Notes: generated from the sequence alone by a model not told the origin. A stretch of DNA of 64,000 nt from Aggregatibacter kilianii (GCF_003129965.1 NZ_NRCJ01000010.1:18408-82407), one strand, 5' to 3'; positions 19,484 through 29,834 are shown, numbered from the stretch's first letter. Made by a program: numbers and translations.

Positions 19484-21232
19484 ATGAAAAAATCCCCTTT
19501 ATTTTTAGCTTTATTTGGCGCTACGGTTGTTGCGACGAATGCGAATGCTGCTGCGATAAATAGTGGTACAAACAATATAGCCAATCCAACTGCAAATATC
19601 GCAGTTGGTTTTGCTCACAATAATCAGGGCACCTATTCCACGGTTATTGGTAGCGGTAACCTTAATTTTGCCAACCGCGTTGCTTTAATTGGTAACTTTA
19701 ATGAGTTGAGTGTTCTGAATCCTCAAGTTGCATCATTTGATGCAAACGGAAATCCGATTGGTTATTCAAGTGGCACTTCAGCGGGTCTTGCAGGCTCCGC
19801 CCGCGACTCTAATGTGTTAGGCTCTTATAACAAATTATTTGCTGTGGAAAATAATCTGGTCGGTTCTCGTAATACCATTTCCTCAACTGCCGACTATCAG
19901 AATGTCTATGGTAGCCATAACAATTTAAGTGCGGAGCAATCTCATGTTGTTGGTAGCGGCGTTACTACAACCGCTAACGCAAACCATTCTTTAGTCTTCG
20001 GCGGCGGCACGGTTGTCTATGATTCAAATACCCGCACGCATTCCATCCAAAATCCAACCACCATTTCTGGGCAGCAAACTCTTTCTATGGGCTTTGGTAA
20101 TACTATTTTAGGCAACAAAAATGTCGCTATCGGTTCCAATATTACGGCGACGGGCGGTAATAATGTGATTTTAGGTAATGACAGTAGCGAAAATTCCGCG
20201 ACAGTGACTAATGGTGTGGTGAATACGGCAACAGTAGATCAGGCAACTGTCGGGTCTGTCACATATTCCGGTTTCGCCGGTAAAGCCGCGGATGGTGTGG
20301 TTTCTGTGGGGGCGGCTAATAAAGAAAGACGCGTCACAAATGTGGCGGCGGGGGAAATTAATTCCGCCTCTACGGATGCCATTAATGGTAGCCAGCTTTA
20401 TATGGTGGCAAATCAAGTGGCGACAAATAATGACAATATTGTATTGTTAAAAGATGACGTAGTGCTTGTAGCGAATGAAGTCGAGAAGAATACCGCCGCG
20501 ATAACTTCCGTTCAAGGTGATGTGACCACCAATACACAGGCGATTACAACTAACACGCAGAATATCACCGCAAATAAACAGAATATTGAGGCAAATAAAC
20601 AAAATATTTCTGCCAATACGCAGAATATTGCAGCGAATAAACAGGCTATTGATACCAATTCACAAAATATTGCTACGAATACACAAGCCATCACAGCCAA
20701 TCAGCAAGAAATTGCAACGAATAAACAAGCTATTGCGACGAATAAGCAAAATATCGAAAACAACAAAGCCGCTATTGATAATGTGCGCTCCGATGTAACG
20801 CAGCATTCGCAGGCTATTGCCGATAATAAAGCGGCAGGTGAGGCTAATACGGTACTAATTAATCAGGTAAGTGCTAAAGCGGATAATTACAATAATGCGT
20901 TGAATGCAAGAATCGATCAGATTCAACGTAATCAAAATAATTATAATGCGTTGGAGGGCAAGGTGACTAACCTTGAGTCTAAGTTGGATAAAACCCGTAA
21001 GGATCTCAAAGGTATTGGCGCATCTTCCGCCGCGATGGCATCTCTTCCACAGGCTTATTTGCCGGGTAAATCCATGCTGGCGGTAGGGACCGGAACCTAT
21101 GAAGGTGCCAGCGCAATTGCGGTGGGCTATTCAAAAAACTCCGATAGCTCCAAACATGTGATTAAATTAAACGGTTCAATTAACACAAATAGCAAGGCAT
21201 CATTTGGTGCAGGATACGGCTATCAGTGGTAG
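19484..21232 (+). CDS. Trimeric autotransporter adhesin (YadA-like)
   Basis: A 582-residue surface adhesin. A signal peptide (MKKSPLFLALFGATVVATNANA) leads to a head made of left-handed parallel-roll repeats (VIGSGN, LIGNFN, VLGSYN, LVGSRN, VYGSHN, VVGSG). Then comes the canonical neck VTNVAAGEINSASTDAINGS, a coiled-coil stalk of about sixteen heptads of the type TNTQNIT/ANKQNIE, and a C-terminal YadA anchor (LPGKSMLAVGTGTYEG... ending GAGYGYQW) of four beta strands with the terminal aromatic residue. It resembles the ApiA/Omp100 type of Aggregatibacter, but that identity is inference. ATG 19484 has AAGGA upstream. The stalk repeat is also a DNA repeat. Confidence 0.9.
   Translation: MKKSPLFLALFGATVVATNANAAAINSGTNNIANPTANIAVGFAHNNQGTYSTVIGSGNLNFANRVALIGNFNELSVLNPQVASFDANGNPIGYSSGTSAGLAGSARDSNVLGSYNKLFAVENNLVGSRNTISSTADYQNVYGSHNNLSAEQSHVVGSGVTTTANANHSLVFGGGTVVYDSNTRTHSIQNPTTISGQQTLSMGFGNTILGNKNVAIGSNITATGGNNVILGNDSSENSATVTNGVVNTATVDQATVGSVTYSGFAGKAADGVVSVGAANKERRVTNVAAGEINSASTDAINGSQLYMVANQVATNNDNIVLLKDDVVLVANEVEKNTAAITSVQGDVTTNTQAITTNTQNITANKQNIEANKQNISANTQNIAANKQAIDTNSQNIATNTQAITANQQEIATNKQAIATNKQNIENNKAAIDNVRSDVTQHSQAIADNKAAGEANTVLINQVSAKADNYNNALNARIDQIQRNQNNYNALEGKVTNLESKLDKTRKDLKGIGASSAAMASLPQAYLPGKSMLAVGTGTYEGASAIAVGYSKNSDSSKHVIKLNGSINTNSKASFGAGYGYQW
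20520..20780 (+). repeat. 21-bp tandem repeats encoding the adhesin stalk
   Basis: About twelve degenerate 21-base units of the form AATACGCAGAATATTGCAGC encode consecutive heptads N-x-Q-x-I-x-x. Period 21 keeps frame, so gain or loss of units would change stalk length without a frameshift. Confidence 0.75.
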
Positions 21233-21258
21233 CTTTCGGATTTAGACGATAAATATTC

Positions 21259-21294
21259 AAAATCCCCTTAGTTAAAAAACTAAGGGGATTTTTT
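21259..21294 (+). terminator. Rho-independent terminator of the adhesin gene
   Basis: AAAATCCCCTTAGTT pairs with AACTAAGGGGATTTT (21259-21273/21278-21292) followed by T residues. Confidence 0.9.
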
Positions 21295-21352
21295 ATTCAC
21301 CTTGAGCCGTTATTTTCTATGATTTCGGATTTCTCTTTATCTATTGCATAGA

Positions 21353-21397
21353 GGAAAGTGCGGTGAAAAAACACAGCGTTTTTCGACCGCACTTTTC
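21353..21397 (-). terminator. Inverted USS pair terminator of ilvE
   Basis: AAAGTGCGGT (21355-21364) and its complement (21386-21395) flank AAAAAACACAGCGTTTTT. It stands between the plus-strand adhesin and the minus-strand ilvE stop. Confidence 0.7.
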
Positions 21398-21413
21398 TCT
21401 CTTTAAGTTGACA

Positions 21414-22433
21414 TTAATCTACTTTCACAATCCAACCTTCCGGCGCTTCCACATCACCGAATTGGATGCCGGTGAGTTCGTCGTAAAGGCGTTTGGTGAT
21501 TGGACCGACGTCGGTTTCGGAATAGAAAACGTGGAAGTCGTCGCCGTATTGAATGCCGCCGATAGGTGAAATCACGGCTGCCGTTCCGCAGGCGCCGGCT
21601 TCTGCGAATTGATCCAGTTCGTTGATATATACATCGCCTTCAATGGTTTCCATGCCCAAGCGTTCTTTCGCTAAATAGAGCAAAGAGTATTTGGTGATAC
21701 TCGGCAAAATGGACGGGGAAAGCGGGGTGATGAATTTGTTATCGCGGGTGATGCCAAAGAAATTTGCCGCGCCCACTTCTTCAATTTTGGTGTGGGTTTT
21801 CGGATCAAGGTAAATGGCATCGGCGAATTTGCGTTCGGCGGCAAGTTCATGCGGTAACAAACTTGCGGCATAATTTCCGCCGACTTTCACACCACCGGTG
21901 CCGTGCGGTGCGGCGCGATCGTAATCGGTTACCAAGAAGTTGGACGGTTTCATGCCGCCTTTGAAATAAGCCCCTACCGGGCAGCAGAATACGCAGAAGA
22001 TATATTCCGGTGCGGCGCGTACGCCGATGTTTTCACCGACACCGATAACAAATGGACGTAAATATAATGTGGCGCCGGTGCCATAAGGCGCGACCCAACG
22101 TTCGTTGGCTTTGACTACCTCTTTACAGGCGCGGATAAATAATTCGGTCGGTACTTGCGGCATGAGGAGGCGATCGCAGGTATTTTGCATACGTTTGGCA
22201 TTTTGATCCGGGCGGAAGAGATTAATGGAGCCGTCTTTGCAACGGTAGGCTTTTAATCCTTCGAAACATTGTTGACCATAGTGAAGGGCGGTGGAGCCTT
22301 CATGAATATGCAGCGTGCTGTCTGTGCTTAATTCGCCGTTGTCCCATTTTCCGTCTTTCCAATGTGCGATGAAACGATAATCTGTTTTGATATAACTGAA
22401 GCCGAGATTTTTCCAATCAAGTAAGTCTGACAT
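21414..22433 (-). CDS. ilvE: Branched-chain amino acid aminotransferase
   Basis: A 339-residue class IV PLP aminotransferase for the last step of Leu, Ile and Val synthesis. It has the long, group II form: [21 protein letters not shown], then [12 protein letters not shown] with the PLP-binding Lys, and the late [17 protein letters not shown] phosphate-binding block. Located in the cytoplasm; monocistronic by context. Upstream, 22434-22610 has no gene that I can see. Confidence 0.95.
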   Translation of the reverse strand: MSDLLDWKNLGFSYIKTDYRFIAHWKDGKWDNGELSTDSTLHIHEGSTALHYGQQCFEGLKAYRCKDGSINLFRPDQNAKRMQNTCDRLLMPQVPTELFIRACKEVVKANERWVAPYGTGATLYLRPFVIGVGENIGVRAAPEYIFCVFCCPVGAYFKGGMKPSNFLVTDYDRAAPHGTGGVKVGGNYAASLLPHELAAERKFADAIYLDPKTHTKIEEVGAANFFGITRDNKFITPLSPSILPSITKYSLLYLAKERLGMETIEGDVYINELDQFAEAGACGTAAVISPIGGIQYGDDFHVFYSETDVGPITKRLYDELTGIQFGDVEAPEGWIVKVD

Positions 22434-22610
22434 GCTTTTTCCTTATGTGTATGTGTTATTTAAATGATTTTTAATCTACACCATTCCATTAGGATTTAAA
22501 ATATTTTAATCGTAAAAATAAATGAAATTTTAGAAGAATAAATCGACGGCTATTCGGATTTGTGAGCGGAGGCAAGAAATCGGCGGATAAGTATGCTAAA
22601 ATTTACCCAT

Positions 22611-22642
22611 AAAAAACACCGCTCTTTTTAGGGAGCGGTGTT
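22611..22642 (-). terminator. Intrinsic terminator of gcvB
   Basis: AACACCGCTC pairs with GAGCGGTGTT (22615-22624/22633-22642); on the minus strand it is followed by six T residues. Confidence 0.9.
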
Positions 22643-22764
22643 CGGCGAATAAGCCTAATATACAGGAAATGAAATAGTAACTTTTGTTACTCCGTTTGGA
22701 ACAACCAAACAATATGCAAACACAACATCATACTTAATTTGAAACTCTTTAACCAACAAGAAGT
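22611..22764 (-). ncRNA. gcvB: GcvB small RNA
   Basis: Transcribed away from gcvA. On the minus strand it begins near ACTTCTTG (22764; E. coli GcvB starts ACTTCCTG) just after a TAGTAT -10 element. It then has the G/U-rich seed GATGTTGTGTTTGCATATTG (R1, 22699-22729), a small hairpin AGTAACAAAAGTTACT comparable to the GGTAGCAAAGCTACC hairpin, the block CATTTCCTGTAT, and ends in a 10-bp hairpin with T run (22642-22611). GcvB binds Hfq and represses amino-acid and peptide uptake mRNAs. Position next to gcvA and motif order match the known sRNA; it is shorter than the ~205 nt E. coli RNA. The 5' end is inferred. Confidence 0.88.
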
Positions 22765-22893
22765 ACCAGATACTAAGTATGGTTGTATTGTAAGTAGAAT
22801 GGAAATATTGGGCAAAAGAGATTTTTTTATTAGATTTATAAAAAAAAATAATCTGATTAACCGCATCTATAAATAAATTATTTAGGAATTGCC

Positions 22894-23799
22894 ATGTATA
22901 AGCGTTTGCCACCGTTAAATTCGCTTAAAGCCTTTGAATCTGCCGCCAGGTTTTTAAGTTTTACCAAAGCTGCAGATGAGCTTTTTGTTACTCAGGCGGC
23001 GATTAGCCACCAAATTAAGCTATTGGAAGATTTTTTAGGCGTGGAGCTATTTAAACGTAAGAATCGCGCCTTAGAATTAACGGATTTCGGCAAGGCGTAT
23101 TATGCCGATATTACGAAAATTCTTTTCCGTCTGGTAGAAGCCACCGACAAACTGCTCGCCTTAAAAGCCGATAAACATTTAACTATCAGCGTGCCGCAAA
23201 CCTTTGGTATTCAGTGGTTAGTCCCGCGTTTGAGCGAATTCAACAAACTTTATCCCGACATTGAAGTGCGCTTGAAAGGGGTGGATCAGGACGAAGGTTT
23301 ACTCAGCCAAGATATTGATATCGCCATTTATTACGGCAAAGGCAACTGGGATAACCTGCAGGTGGATCGGTTGGTGGAAGAAGATTTATTGATTCTTGCC
23401 TCGCCGAAATTATTAGCGCAAAAACCGATTTATCAGCGAGAAGATTTAAAACATCACACACTATTGCATATCCACGCCCGTGATAACTGGCAGCATATGG
23501 CGAATTATTTGGAATTAGACGATTTGAATATTCAGCAAGGCCCGATTTTCAGCCATACTTTTATGGCGTTGCAGGCGGCGATTCATGAGCAGGGCATTGT
23601 GCTTGCCAATCGCATTTTAGCCCAGCAGGAGCTGGATAACGGCAACTTGGAGACGGTATTTGACACCAATTTACGCGATCCGAAATCTTTTTATGTGGTC
23701 AATCATTTAGATAATAGCAATGACGAGCGTATCGTGGCGTTCCGTTCTTGGATTATCCAAACTATCAATCAAGAAGAAAATAAACAAGAAAATGAATAA
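22894..23799 (+). CDS. gcvA: LysR-family regulator GcvA
   Basis: A 301-residue LysR-type regulator. HTH at residues 6-65 ([29 protein letters not shown] is the GcvA start pattern, followed by [15 protein letters not shown]) and a C-terminal periplasmic-binding-like sensor. GcvA controls the glycine cleavage genes and gcvB in response to glycine; the divergent gcvB here supports the name. Overlaps rlmM by 8 bases. Confidence 0.93.
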   Translation: MYKRLPPLNSLKAFESAARFLSFTKAADELFVTQAAISHQIKLLEDFLGVELFKRKNRALELTDFGKAYYADITKILFRLVEATDKLLALKADKHLTISVPQTFGIQWLVPRLSEFNKLYPDIEVRLKGVDQDEGLLSQDIDIAIYYGKGNWDNLQVDRLVEEDLLILASPKLLAQKPIYQREDLKHHTLLHIHARDNWQHMANYLELDDLNIQQGPIFSHTFMALQAAIHEQGIVLANRILAQQELDNGNLETVFDTNLRDPKSFYVVNHLDNSNDERIVAFRSWIIQTINQEENKQENE

Positions 23800-24880
23800 G
23801 TTGGCGTTATATTGCCGCATGGGATTTGAACGCGAATTGGCGGCGGAAATCACCGATAAAGCGGCGGGAAAAGGTGTGTTCGGCTTTGCTCGTGTTGTAG
23901 AAAACAGCGGTTATGTGATTTTTGAATGTTATCAGCCCGGCGAGGCGGATTTATTGGCTCGTGAATTGCCGTTTCAGCAGTTGATTTTTGCCCGTCAAAT
24001 GTTGGTGGTCTCCGATTTATTAACGGATTTGCCGCAACAAGATCGTATTACACCGATTGTTCAACAATATCAACAAATTGTTGACATTGTTCCCTTGCAA
24101 AAGAGTAACGAATTGTGGGTGGAAACCGCCGACACTAACGAAGCGAAGGAATTGCTCGGATTTTGTCGTAAATTCACCGTGCCCTTGCGTCAAGCCTTGA
24201 AAAAAGAGGGTTGGTTGAACGCTAAAAACAACCCAAAGTGCGGTCTGACGTTGCACATTTTTTTCTTACGGAATAACGCTTGTTATGTGGGCTACTCCTA
24301 CAACCATAACCATTCCGCGCATTTAATGGGTATTCAGCGCTTAAAATTCCCGTCGGAAGCGCCAAGTCGTTCGACATTGAAACTGGAAGAGGCGATTTTG
24401 ACTTTTATTCCGCATCAAAAAGAAGCGGAATTGCTCAACGACACTATGTACGCCGTGGATCTTGGTGCTTGTCCGGGCGGTTGGACGTATCAGTTGGTCA
24501 AGCGCGGTCTGTTTGTGTATGCGGTGGATCACGGCAAAATGGCGGCAAGCCTGCACGAGACGGGGCGCATTGAGCATTGCGCGGAAGACGGTTTTAAATT
24601 TCAGCCGCCGAAGCGAGGTAAAATTGATTGGCTGGTGTGCGACATGGTGGAGCAGCCGAGTCGAATTGCCGAGTTAATGGTGAAATGGTTGCTGAACGGT
24701 TGGTGTCACAGCATGATTTTCAATTTGAAACTGCCCATGAAAAAACGCTATGCGGAAGTGCAACAATGTCTGCAATTTATTGCGGATAAGTTGTCGCAAC
24801 AGGGACTCAAGTTTCAGTTGCAGGCGAAGCATCTGTATCACGATCGGGAAGAAATTACCGTCTATCTTCGTTTGTTGTGA
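23792..24880 (+). CDS. rlmM: 23S rRNA C2498 2'-O-ribose methyltransferase RlmM
   Basis: A 362-residue enzyme with an N-terminal THUMP-like domain ([20 protein letters not shown]) and a C-terminal RrmJ-like SAM domain. [16 protein letters not shown] is the SAM motif; the K-D-K-E type residues include Asp in [11 protein letters not shown] and Lys in [10 protein letters not shown]. Start 23792 is within the gcvA end and gives the family N terminus; a frame from 23720 adds 24 residues. The overlap implies translational coupling to gcvA. Confidence 0.94.
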   Translation: MNKLALYCRMGFERELAAEITDKAAGKGVFGFARVVENSGYVIFECYQPGEADLLARELPFQQLIFARQMLVVSDLLTDLPQQDRITPIVQQYQQIVDIVPLQKSNELWVETADTNEAKELLGFCRKFTVPLRQALKKEGWLNAKNNPKCGLTLHIFFLRNNACYVGYSYNHNHSAHLMGIQRLKFPSEAPSRSTLKLEEAILTFIPHQKEAELLNDTMYAVDLGACPGGWTYQLVKRGLFVYAVDHGKMAASLHETGRIEHCAEDGFKFQPPKRGKIDWLVCDMVEQPSRIAELMVKWLLNGWCHSMIFNLKLPMKKRYAEVQQCLQFIADKLSQQGLKFQLQAKHLYHDREEITVYLRLL

Positions 24881-25000
24881 CAGGGCGGTAAAATTTTTAA
24901 TTTTTATACCGCACTTTGTGCAAATAACTTGTAAAATAACCGCCCATTAACAGCCTAAAGTGCGGTTATTTTTTTCGCTATTTATGATTGGGAGGCAAAT

Positions 25001-25453
25001 ATGCATTGTCCTTTTTGTTCTACAGAAGAAACCAAAGTTATCGATAGTCGTTTGGTTTCCGATGGTTTTCAGGTGCGTCGGCGCAGAGAGTGCGGTCATT
25101 GTCACGAGCGTTTTACCACCTTTGAAACGGCAGAATTAATCATGCCGAAAATTATTAAAAACAACGGCAATCGTGAGCCGTTTAACGAAGATAAATTACG
25201 TCGGGGGATTCAGCACGCCTTGGAAAAACGCCCGGTGAGTTCCGATGACGTCGAAAAAGCGATTAGCCGTATTATTCATCAATTACGCGCTACCGGTGAG
25301 CGTGAAGTGCCGAGCAAATTAGTGGGCACGCTGGTGATGGATGAGCTTAAAAATCTGGATAAAGTGGCGTATATCCGCTTTGCGTCCGTCTATTTAAGTT
25401 TTGATAATATCAACCAATTTAGTCAGGAAATCGAAAACCTCAAAGATCACTAA
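25001..25453 (+). CDS. nrdR: Transcriptional repressor NrdR
   Basis: A 150-residue repressor of ribonucleotide reductase genes. The zinc ribbon [18 protein letters not shown] ... [17 protein letters not shown] uses two CxxC pairs; an ATP-cone domain (residues ~49-135) senses ATP/dATP. GGGAGGCAAAT precedes the ATG. Stop and ribD start share one base. Confidence 0.97.
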   Translation: MHCPFCSTEETKVIDSRLVSDGFQVRRRRECGHCHERFTTFETAELIMPKIIKNNGNREPFNEDKLRRGIQHALEKRPVSSDDVEKAISRIIHQLRATGEREVPSKLVGTLVMDELKNLDKVAYIRFASVYLSFDNINQFSQEIENLKDH

Positions 25454-26577
25454 TGAACGCCCAATTTAGCCCGCAAGATGCCGCTTTTATGCAGCTCGCC
25501 CTTGATTTAGCCAAACAGGGCGAATTTACCACCACGCCCAATCCTTCCGTGGGGTGCGTGTTGGTGAAAGAGGGCAAAGTTGTGGGTAAAGGGTTTCATT
25601 TTAGGGCAGGTGAGCCGCACGCGGAAGTGATGGCGTTACGCGAGGCGGGGAAAAATGCCCGTGGCGCGACAGCTTATGTGACGTTAGAACCTTGTTCTCA
25701 TTTCGGGCGAACTCCGCCTTGCGCCAAAGGGTTGGTGGAAGCCGGTGTCGGTAAAGTGATTGCCGCCATGTGCGATCCGAATCCGCTGGTGGCGGGCAAA
25801 GGGTTACAGATTTTAACCGATGCCGGCATTCAAAGTGCGGTGGGTTTATTGGCAGAAAACGCCGAGCAACTCAATAAAGGTTTCTTGAAACGTATGCGCA
25901 CGGGTAAGCCGTTCGTACAGTTAAAACTTGCCATGAGTATTGATGGCAAAACCGCCATGGCGAACGGTGAAAGCAAATGGATTACCGGTGCGCAGGCAAG
26001 GGCGGACGTGCAGCAATATCGTGCCAAAGCCTCGGCGATATTATCCACATCGCAAACGGTGCTAGCGGATGACCCGAGTTTAAATGTGCGTTGGGATGAA
26101 TTGCCGCCTGAGGTGCAAGCCCGTTATACGCAGGAAAATTTGCGCCAGCCGGTGCGCGTGATTCTGGATTCTGCTCATAAAGTGCGGTCGAATTTTAAGG
26201 TGTTTTCAACGGACGCTCCGGTGTGGCTGGTCGGTGAAGACGACTATGCCTCAACGAGCTTTCCGCCCGCCACAGATTATGTCAAGTTAGCGCGACGTCA
26301 TGGCGAAACCCGCTTGCAGGCACTCATGACGGAATTAGGCAAACGTCAAATAAATACCCTTTGGGTGGAAGCCGGCGCGACCTTAGCCGGCGCGCTTATT
26401 GACGAAAATCTGGTGGACGAACTGATTATTTACATGGCGCCGAAACTGCTGGGCGATCAAGCCAGAGATCTTTGCCATTTACCGAATTTAACCAAACTCG
26501 CCGACGCGCCTTTATGGCAACTGCAATCTTGTGAGCCCGTCGGCGAGGATCTTAAATTAATTTATATAAGAAAATGA
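25453..26577 (+). CDS. ribD: Bifunctional riboflavin biosynthesis deaminase/reductase RibD
   Basis: A 374-residue enzyme with two steps of riboflavin synthesis. N-terminal deaminase: the zinc motif GEPHAEVMAL plus TLEPCSHFGRTPPCAKGL. C-terminal reductase: QLKLAMSIDGKTAMANGESKWITG and GATLAGALIDENLVDELIIYMAPKLLG. Overlaps nrdR by one base and runs into degS, giving an nrdR-ribD-degS-yfbR operon. Confidence 0.96.
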   Translation: MNAQFSPQDAAFMQLALDLAKQGEFTTTPNPSVGCVLVKEGKVVGKGFHFRAGEPHAEVMALREAGKNARGATAYVTLEPCSHFGRTPPCAKGLVEAGVGKVIAAMCDPNPLVAGKGLQILTDAGIQSAVGLLAENAEQLNKGFLKRMRTGKPFVQLKLAMSIDGKTAMANGESKWITGAQARADVQQYRAKASAILSTSQTVLADDPSLNVRWDELPPEVQARYTQENLRQPVRVILDSAHKVRSNFKVFSTDAPVWLVGEDDYASTSFPPATDYVKLARRHGETRLQALMTELGKRQINTLWVEAGATLAGALIDENLVDELIIYMAPKLLGDQARDLCHLPNLTKLADAPLWQLQSCEPVGEDLKLIYIRK

Positions 26578-26585
26578 GGAACTCA

Positions 26586-27614
26586 ATGTTAAAAAAACTC
26601 TTACATTCCACCCTTGTCGGTTTAGTCACGGCGGGCGTGATTTTATTTGTGGTGCCGAAACTCACCGAGCAATCGGTGTTGCCGCAACAAGAAATCGCCT
26701 CTTATAAAGATGCGGTGCGCATTGCTTCACCGGCGGTCGTGAACGTTTATAATCAGGCGTTTACGTCTTCTACTGCGCAGTTGCAGGTAAACAATCTGGG
26801 ATCGGGCGTGATCATGTCAAAAGACGGTTATATTCTGACCAATAAGCACGTGATTCAAAATGCCGATCAAATTGTGGTGGCGTTGCAAAACGGTCAAATT
26901 TTTGAAGCAAGCCTGATCGGTTCCGACGGATTGACGGATTTGGCGGTGTTAAAAATCAGAGCGGATAATTTATCCACCATTCCGCAAAATCCAAACCGTC
27001 CCGTGCATGTGGGCGATGTGGCGTTGGCAATCGGTAACCCGTATAACCTAGGGCAAAGCGTATCGCAGGGGATTATCAGTGCGGTGGGGCGCAGTGCCGT
27101 TGGTGAAGCGCTCGGGCGACAAAACTTTATTCAAACAGATGCGTCTATTAATCGCGGTAATTCCGGCGGTGCGTTAATTAATTCCGCCGGGGAATTGGTG
27201 GGCATCAGCACCTTAAGTATCGGCAAAACGTCCAATGAAATTGCCGAGGGCTTAAATTTTGCCATTCCGATTGATTTGGCGAACGACGTGATGAAAAAAA
27301 TTATCCGCGACGGGCGGGTGATTCGTGGTTATTTCGGCGTGCAAACGGACATTTTATTCAGCAACGGACAAGGTTCTTCCGAACGGGGCATTTTAATTAC
27401 CAGCGTCATTGAAAACAGCCCGGCGGATAAAGCCGGCTTGCAGGCGGGTGATATTATTTTGAAAATCAACAATGTAGAAGCTCATTCTCCAACGGAAATG
27501 ATGAAACTGATTGCCGATGCGCGCCCGAATACGAAAGTGGACGTGGAAATTTCCCGCTTGGGCAAAACCCACAAAATTCCGGTGATTATTGAAGAATACA
27601 CCTTTAACCAATAG
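26586..27614 (+). CDS. degS: Membrane-anchored periplasmic serine protease DegS
   Basis: A 342-residue HtrA-family protease. N-terminal anchor helix (residues ~6-25), trypsin-like domain with triad His in ILTNKHVI, Asp in LTDLAVLKI and Ser in NRGNSGGALI, then one PDZ domain ending the protein. A single PDZ and an uncleaved anchor favour DegS over DegP. DegS cuts RseA to release sigma E when outer-membrane proteins misfold. ATG 26586 is preferred because GAGGA stands seven bases ahead; ATG 26574 lacks a site. Confidence 0.92.
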   Translation: MLKKLLHSTLVGLVTAGVILFVVPKLTEQSVLPQQEIASYKDAVRIASPAVVNVYNQAFTSSTAQLQVNNLGSGVIMSKDGYILTNKHVIQNADQIVVALQNGQIFEASLIGSDGLTDLAVLKIRADNLSTIPQNPNRPVHVGDVALAIGNPYNLGQSVSQGIISAVGRSAVGEALGRQNFIQTDASINRGNSGGALINSAGELVGISTLSIGKTSNEIAEGLNFAIPIDLANDVMKKIIRDGRVIRGYFGVQTDILFSNGQGSSERGILITSVIENSPADKAGLQAGDIILKINNVEAHSPTEMMKLIADARPNTKVDVEISRLGKTHKIPVIIEEYTFNQ

Positions 27615-27622
27615 GTCGTTAG

Positions 27623-28219
27623 ATGGAACAGCTTAAAACCAGTCACTTTTTCGCCTGTTTGGATCGCTTAAGACTGATTCAACGTTGGTCTCTGATGCGC
27701 AATATCGAACGGGAAAATTTGGCGGAGCATAGCTTGCAAGTGGCGTTTGTCGCGCACGCGTTGGCGCTGATTAAAAACCGCTTTTACGGCGGGCTGCTCA
27801 ATGCGGAGCGGATTGCCGTGATGGCGATGTATCACGATACATCGGAAATTTTTACCGGCGATTTACCGACGCCGATAAAATATTTCAACGAAGATATTAC
27901 CCATGCCTATAAACAAATTGAAACTGCGGCGGAGTTGCATTTAATCAGTTTATTGCCGGAAGAATTGCAAACGGATTTTTTACCGTATTTGGATAATCAA
28001 TATTTTTCCGACGAGGAAAAGCACATCGTAAAACAGGCAGATTTGATTTGCGCCTACATTAAGGTGAAATTTGAGCTGGAAAACGGCAATCAGGAGTTTA
28101 AATCGGCAAAAGTGCGGTTGGAAAATTTGATGGATCAATGGAAAAGCCCTGAAATGGATTATTTTTTACGGGTTTTTGTGCCGAGTTTCGGTAAGTCCAT
28201 TGATGAAATTACGCTATAA
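27623..28219 (+). CDS. yfbR: 5'-deoxynucleotidase YfbR
   Basis: A 198-residue HD-domain phosphohydrolase that removes phosphate from dNMPs. Metal ligands are in [15 protein letters not shown] (His), [19 protein letters not shown] (His-Asp) and [16 protein letters not shown] (Asp). Nine bases behind degS; ends at a bidirectional terminator. Confidence 0.94.
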   Translation: MEQLKTSHFFACLDRLRLIQRWSLMRNIERENLAEHSLQVAFVAHALALIKNRFYGGLLNAERIAVMAMYHDTSEIFTGDLPTPIKYFNEDITHAYKQIETAAELHLISLLPEELQTDFLPYLDNQYFSDEEKHIVKQADLICAYIKVKFELENGNQEFKSAKVRLENLMDQWKSPEMDYFLRVFVPSFGKSIDEITL

Positions 28220-28230
28220 ATTTGGATCAT

Positions 28231-28268
28231 AAAAAATCTCCTGCGGTGAAAACGGCAGGAGATTTTTT
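28231..28268. terminator. Bidirectional terminator between yfbR and the DASS gene
   Basis: AAAAAATCTCCTGC (28231-28244) pairs with its complement (28255-28268). A and T runs on the two sides allow use from both convergent genes. Confidence 0.85.
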
Positions 28269-28282
28269 TATAGAAAACGGAA

Positions 28283-29680
28283 TTACATCCAGAAAATATA
28301 GGCAATAGTGGCAATCACCAGCATGCAGGTGAGATCGATAAATTTGCCGACCCGAATCATCTCGCTTTGTTTCACATAACCCGTGCCGTACACAATAGCA
28401 TTCGGTGGCGTGCCTACCGGCAACATAAAGGCACAAGAGGCACCCAAGCCGATGATCATGGCAAAGCCGAGCGGCGGCATATTTAGTGCATGAGCAATGG
28501 AGATGAAAATCGGTACTAATAAGGCGGCGCTTGCGGTGTTAGAGGTAAATTCCGTTAAACAAATGATAAAGGCGGCGATAATCAGTGCCATCACATAAGT
28601 GTGCCCGCCATTGATTAAATAAACGATGCCGTCCGCCATAATTTTACTGGCGCCGGAGCTTTCCAATACCGCACTCAAGGTTAAGCCGCCGCCGAATAAA
28701 AACAGCACGCCCCATTCCGTATTGGCTTGAATTTCTTTCCAAGTTGCAATACCGCTGACGCAAATAATCACAGCAGCACATAAAGCAATCATACTGTCGA
28801 TACTTTCGATGTTTTTCGATAAGCCAAGTAAATCGGTAAGGAGGGAATTCACTTGTTTACTGAAAATCCATAATGATGCCACAGCAACAAAAATCACTAA
28901 CGTTAGCCAACGTTTGCCGTTCATTGCCATGTGTTCAAATTGGATATCAAAGCGTAAATTCAAGCGTGGACGGAAAACGATGTACAACCAACCGATGATT
29001 AACGGAAACAATAATAACATGACCGGCAAACCGTATTTCAGCCAATCGGCAAAGGTGAGTTGTAATTGTGAGGCGGCGATCGCATTCGGCGGGCTACCTA
29101 CTAAGGTACCCATGCCGCCGATACTGGCGCTATAAGCAATACCGAGTAATACGAAGACATAAGTGTTGTGCTCTTTTTTACGATCCAGCTGACTCAAAAT
29201 ACTCATGGACAGTGGGATCATCATGGCGGCGGTAGCAGTGTTACTCATCCACATGGAAAGAAAGGCAGTGGCGCAGAAGAGGTACATCACTGCAACGAAT
29301 AATCGACCTTTAGCTAATTGCATGATTTTATTCGCAATCATTTTATCGATTTTTTGCACATTTAATGCCGTGGCTAATGCAAAGCCACCGAAGAATAAGA
29401 AAATCGTCGGATCTGCAAATGCAACCAAGGCGTCACGGCTATTCACCAAGCCCAAGCCGACGGACAAAATAGGAACAAAAAGGGCGGTAACGCTCACGTT
29501 AATGGCTTCCGTCAGCCATAAAATGCCGACGAATGCCAATAGTGCCAATCCTCGATTAGCAGTGGGTTCAAAAGGCAGGGTAGTGAGTAGAACGATAAAA
29601 AGGAGAATATCAATGATGAAGATAACGCCTTTTTTGTTTATTTTGCTTTTCTGAAATGGAGTAAAGAGTGGTGCAGCCAT
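28283..29680 (-). CDS. DASS-family (SLC13) sodium:anion symporter
   Basis: A 465-residue membrane transporter of the divalent anion:Na+ symporter family. Both substrate-site motifs are present: MSNTATAAMMIP and TSNTASAALLVP, each paired with hairpins GTLVGSPPNAIA and MPVGTPPNAIVYGTG. Members carry succinate, fumarate, malate, citrate or sulfate; the substrate is not decided by sequence, but C4-dicarboxylate is likely in this family. Eleven helices. The ATG has AAGGTG upstream. Single gene by context. Confidence 0.9.
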   Translation of the reverse strand: MAAPLFTPFQKSKINKKGVIFIIDILLFIVLLTTLPFEPTANRGLALLAFVGILWLTEAINVSVTALFVPILSVGLGLVNSRDALVAFADPTIFLFFGGFALATALNVQKIDKMIANKIMQLAKGRLFVAVMYLFCATAFLSMWMSNTATAAMMIPLSMSILSQLDRKKEHNTYVFVLLGIAYSASIGGMGTLVGSPPNAIAASQLQLTFADWLKYGLPVMLLLFPLIIGWLYIVFRPRLNLRFDIQFEHMAMNGKRWLTLVIFVAVASLWIFSKQVNSLLTDLLGLSKNIESIDSMIALCAAVIICVSGIATWKEIQANTEWGVLFLFGGGLTLSAVLESSGASKIMADGIVYLINGGHTYVMALIIAAFIICLTEFTSNTASAALLVPIFISIAHALNMPPLGFAMIIGLGASCAFMLPVGTPPNAIVYGTGYVKQSEMIRVGKFIDLTCMLVIATIAYIFWM

Positions 29681-29795
29681 AATTCACCTTAACATAAAAT
29701 AAAAAACAACAATAAGGGCGCGTATTACAACAGGAATGTGTTAGACGGGTTATGCGCTATATCAAAAAAATGTCATGTTTAAGGCAGATGAAAAG

Positions 29796-29834
29796 AAAAA
29801 CTGCTCCAAATGATGACTTGTCGGAGCAGTTTTT
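29796..29834. terminator. Terminator downstream of modE
   Basis: AAAAACTGCTCC (29796-29807) pairs with GGAGCAGTTTTT (29823-29834). It lies 12 bases past the modE stop. Confidence 0.85.

Noticed and set aside
20520-20780. CRISPR array
   Set aside because: Repeats are contiguous 21-mers in frame with the adhesin stalk, with no spacers.
22655-22912. 85-codon open frame on the minus strand between ilvE and gcvA
   Set aside because: It overlaps the gcvB sRNA and its start lies within gcvA; no ribosome site, and the sequence matches RNA motifs better than a protein.
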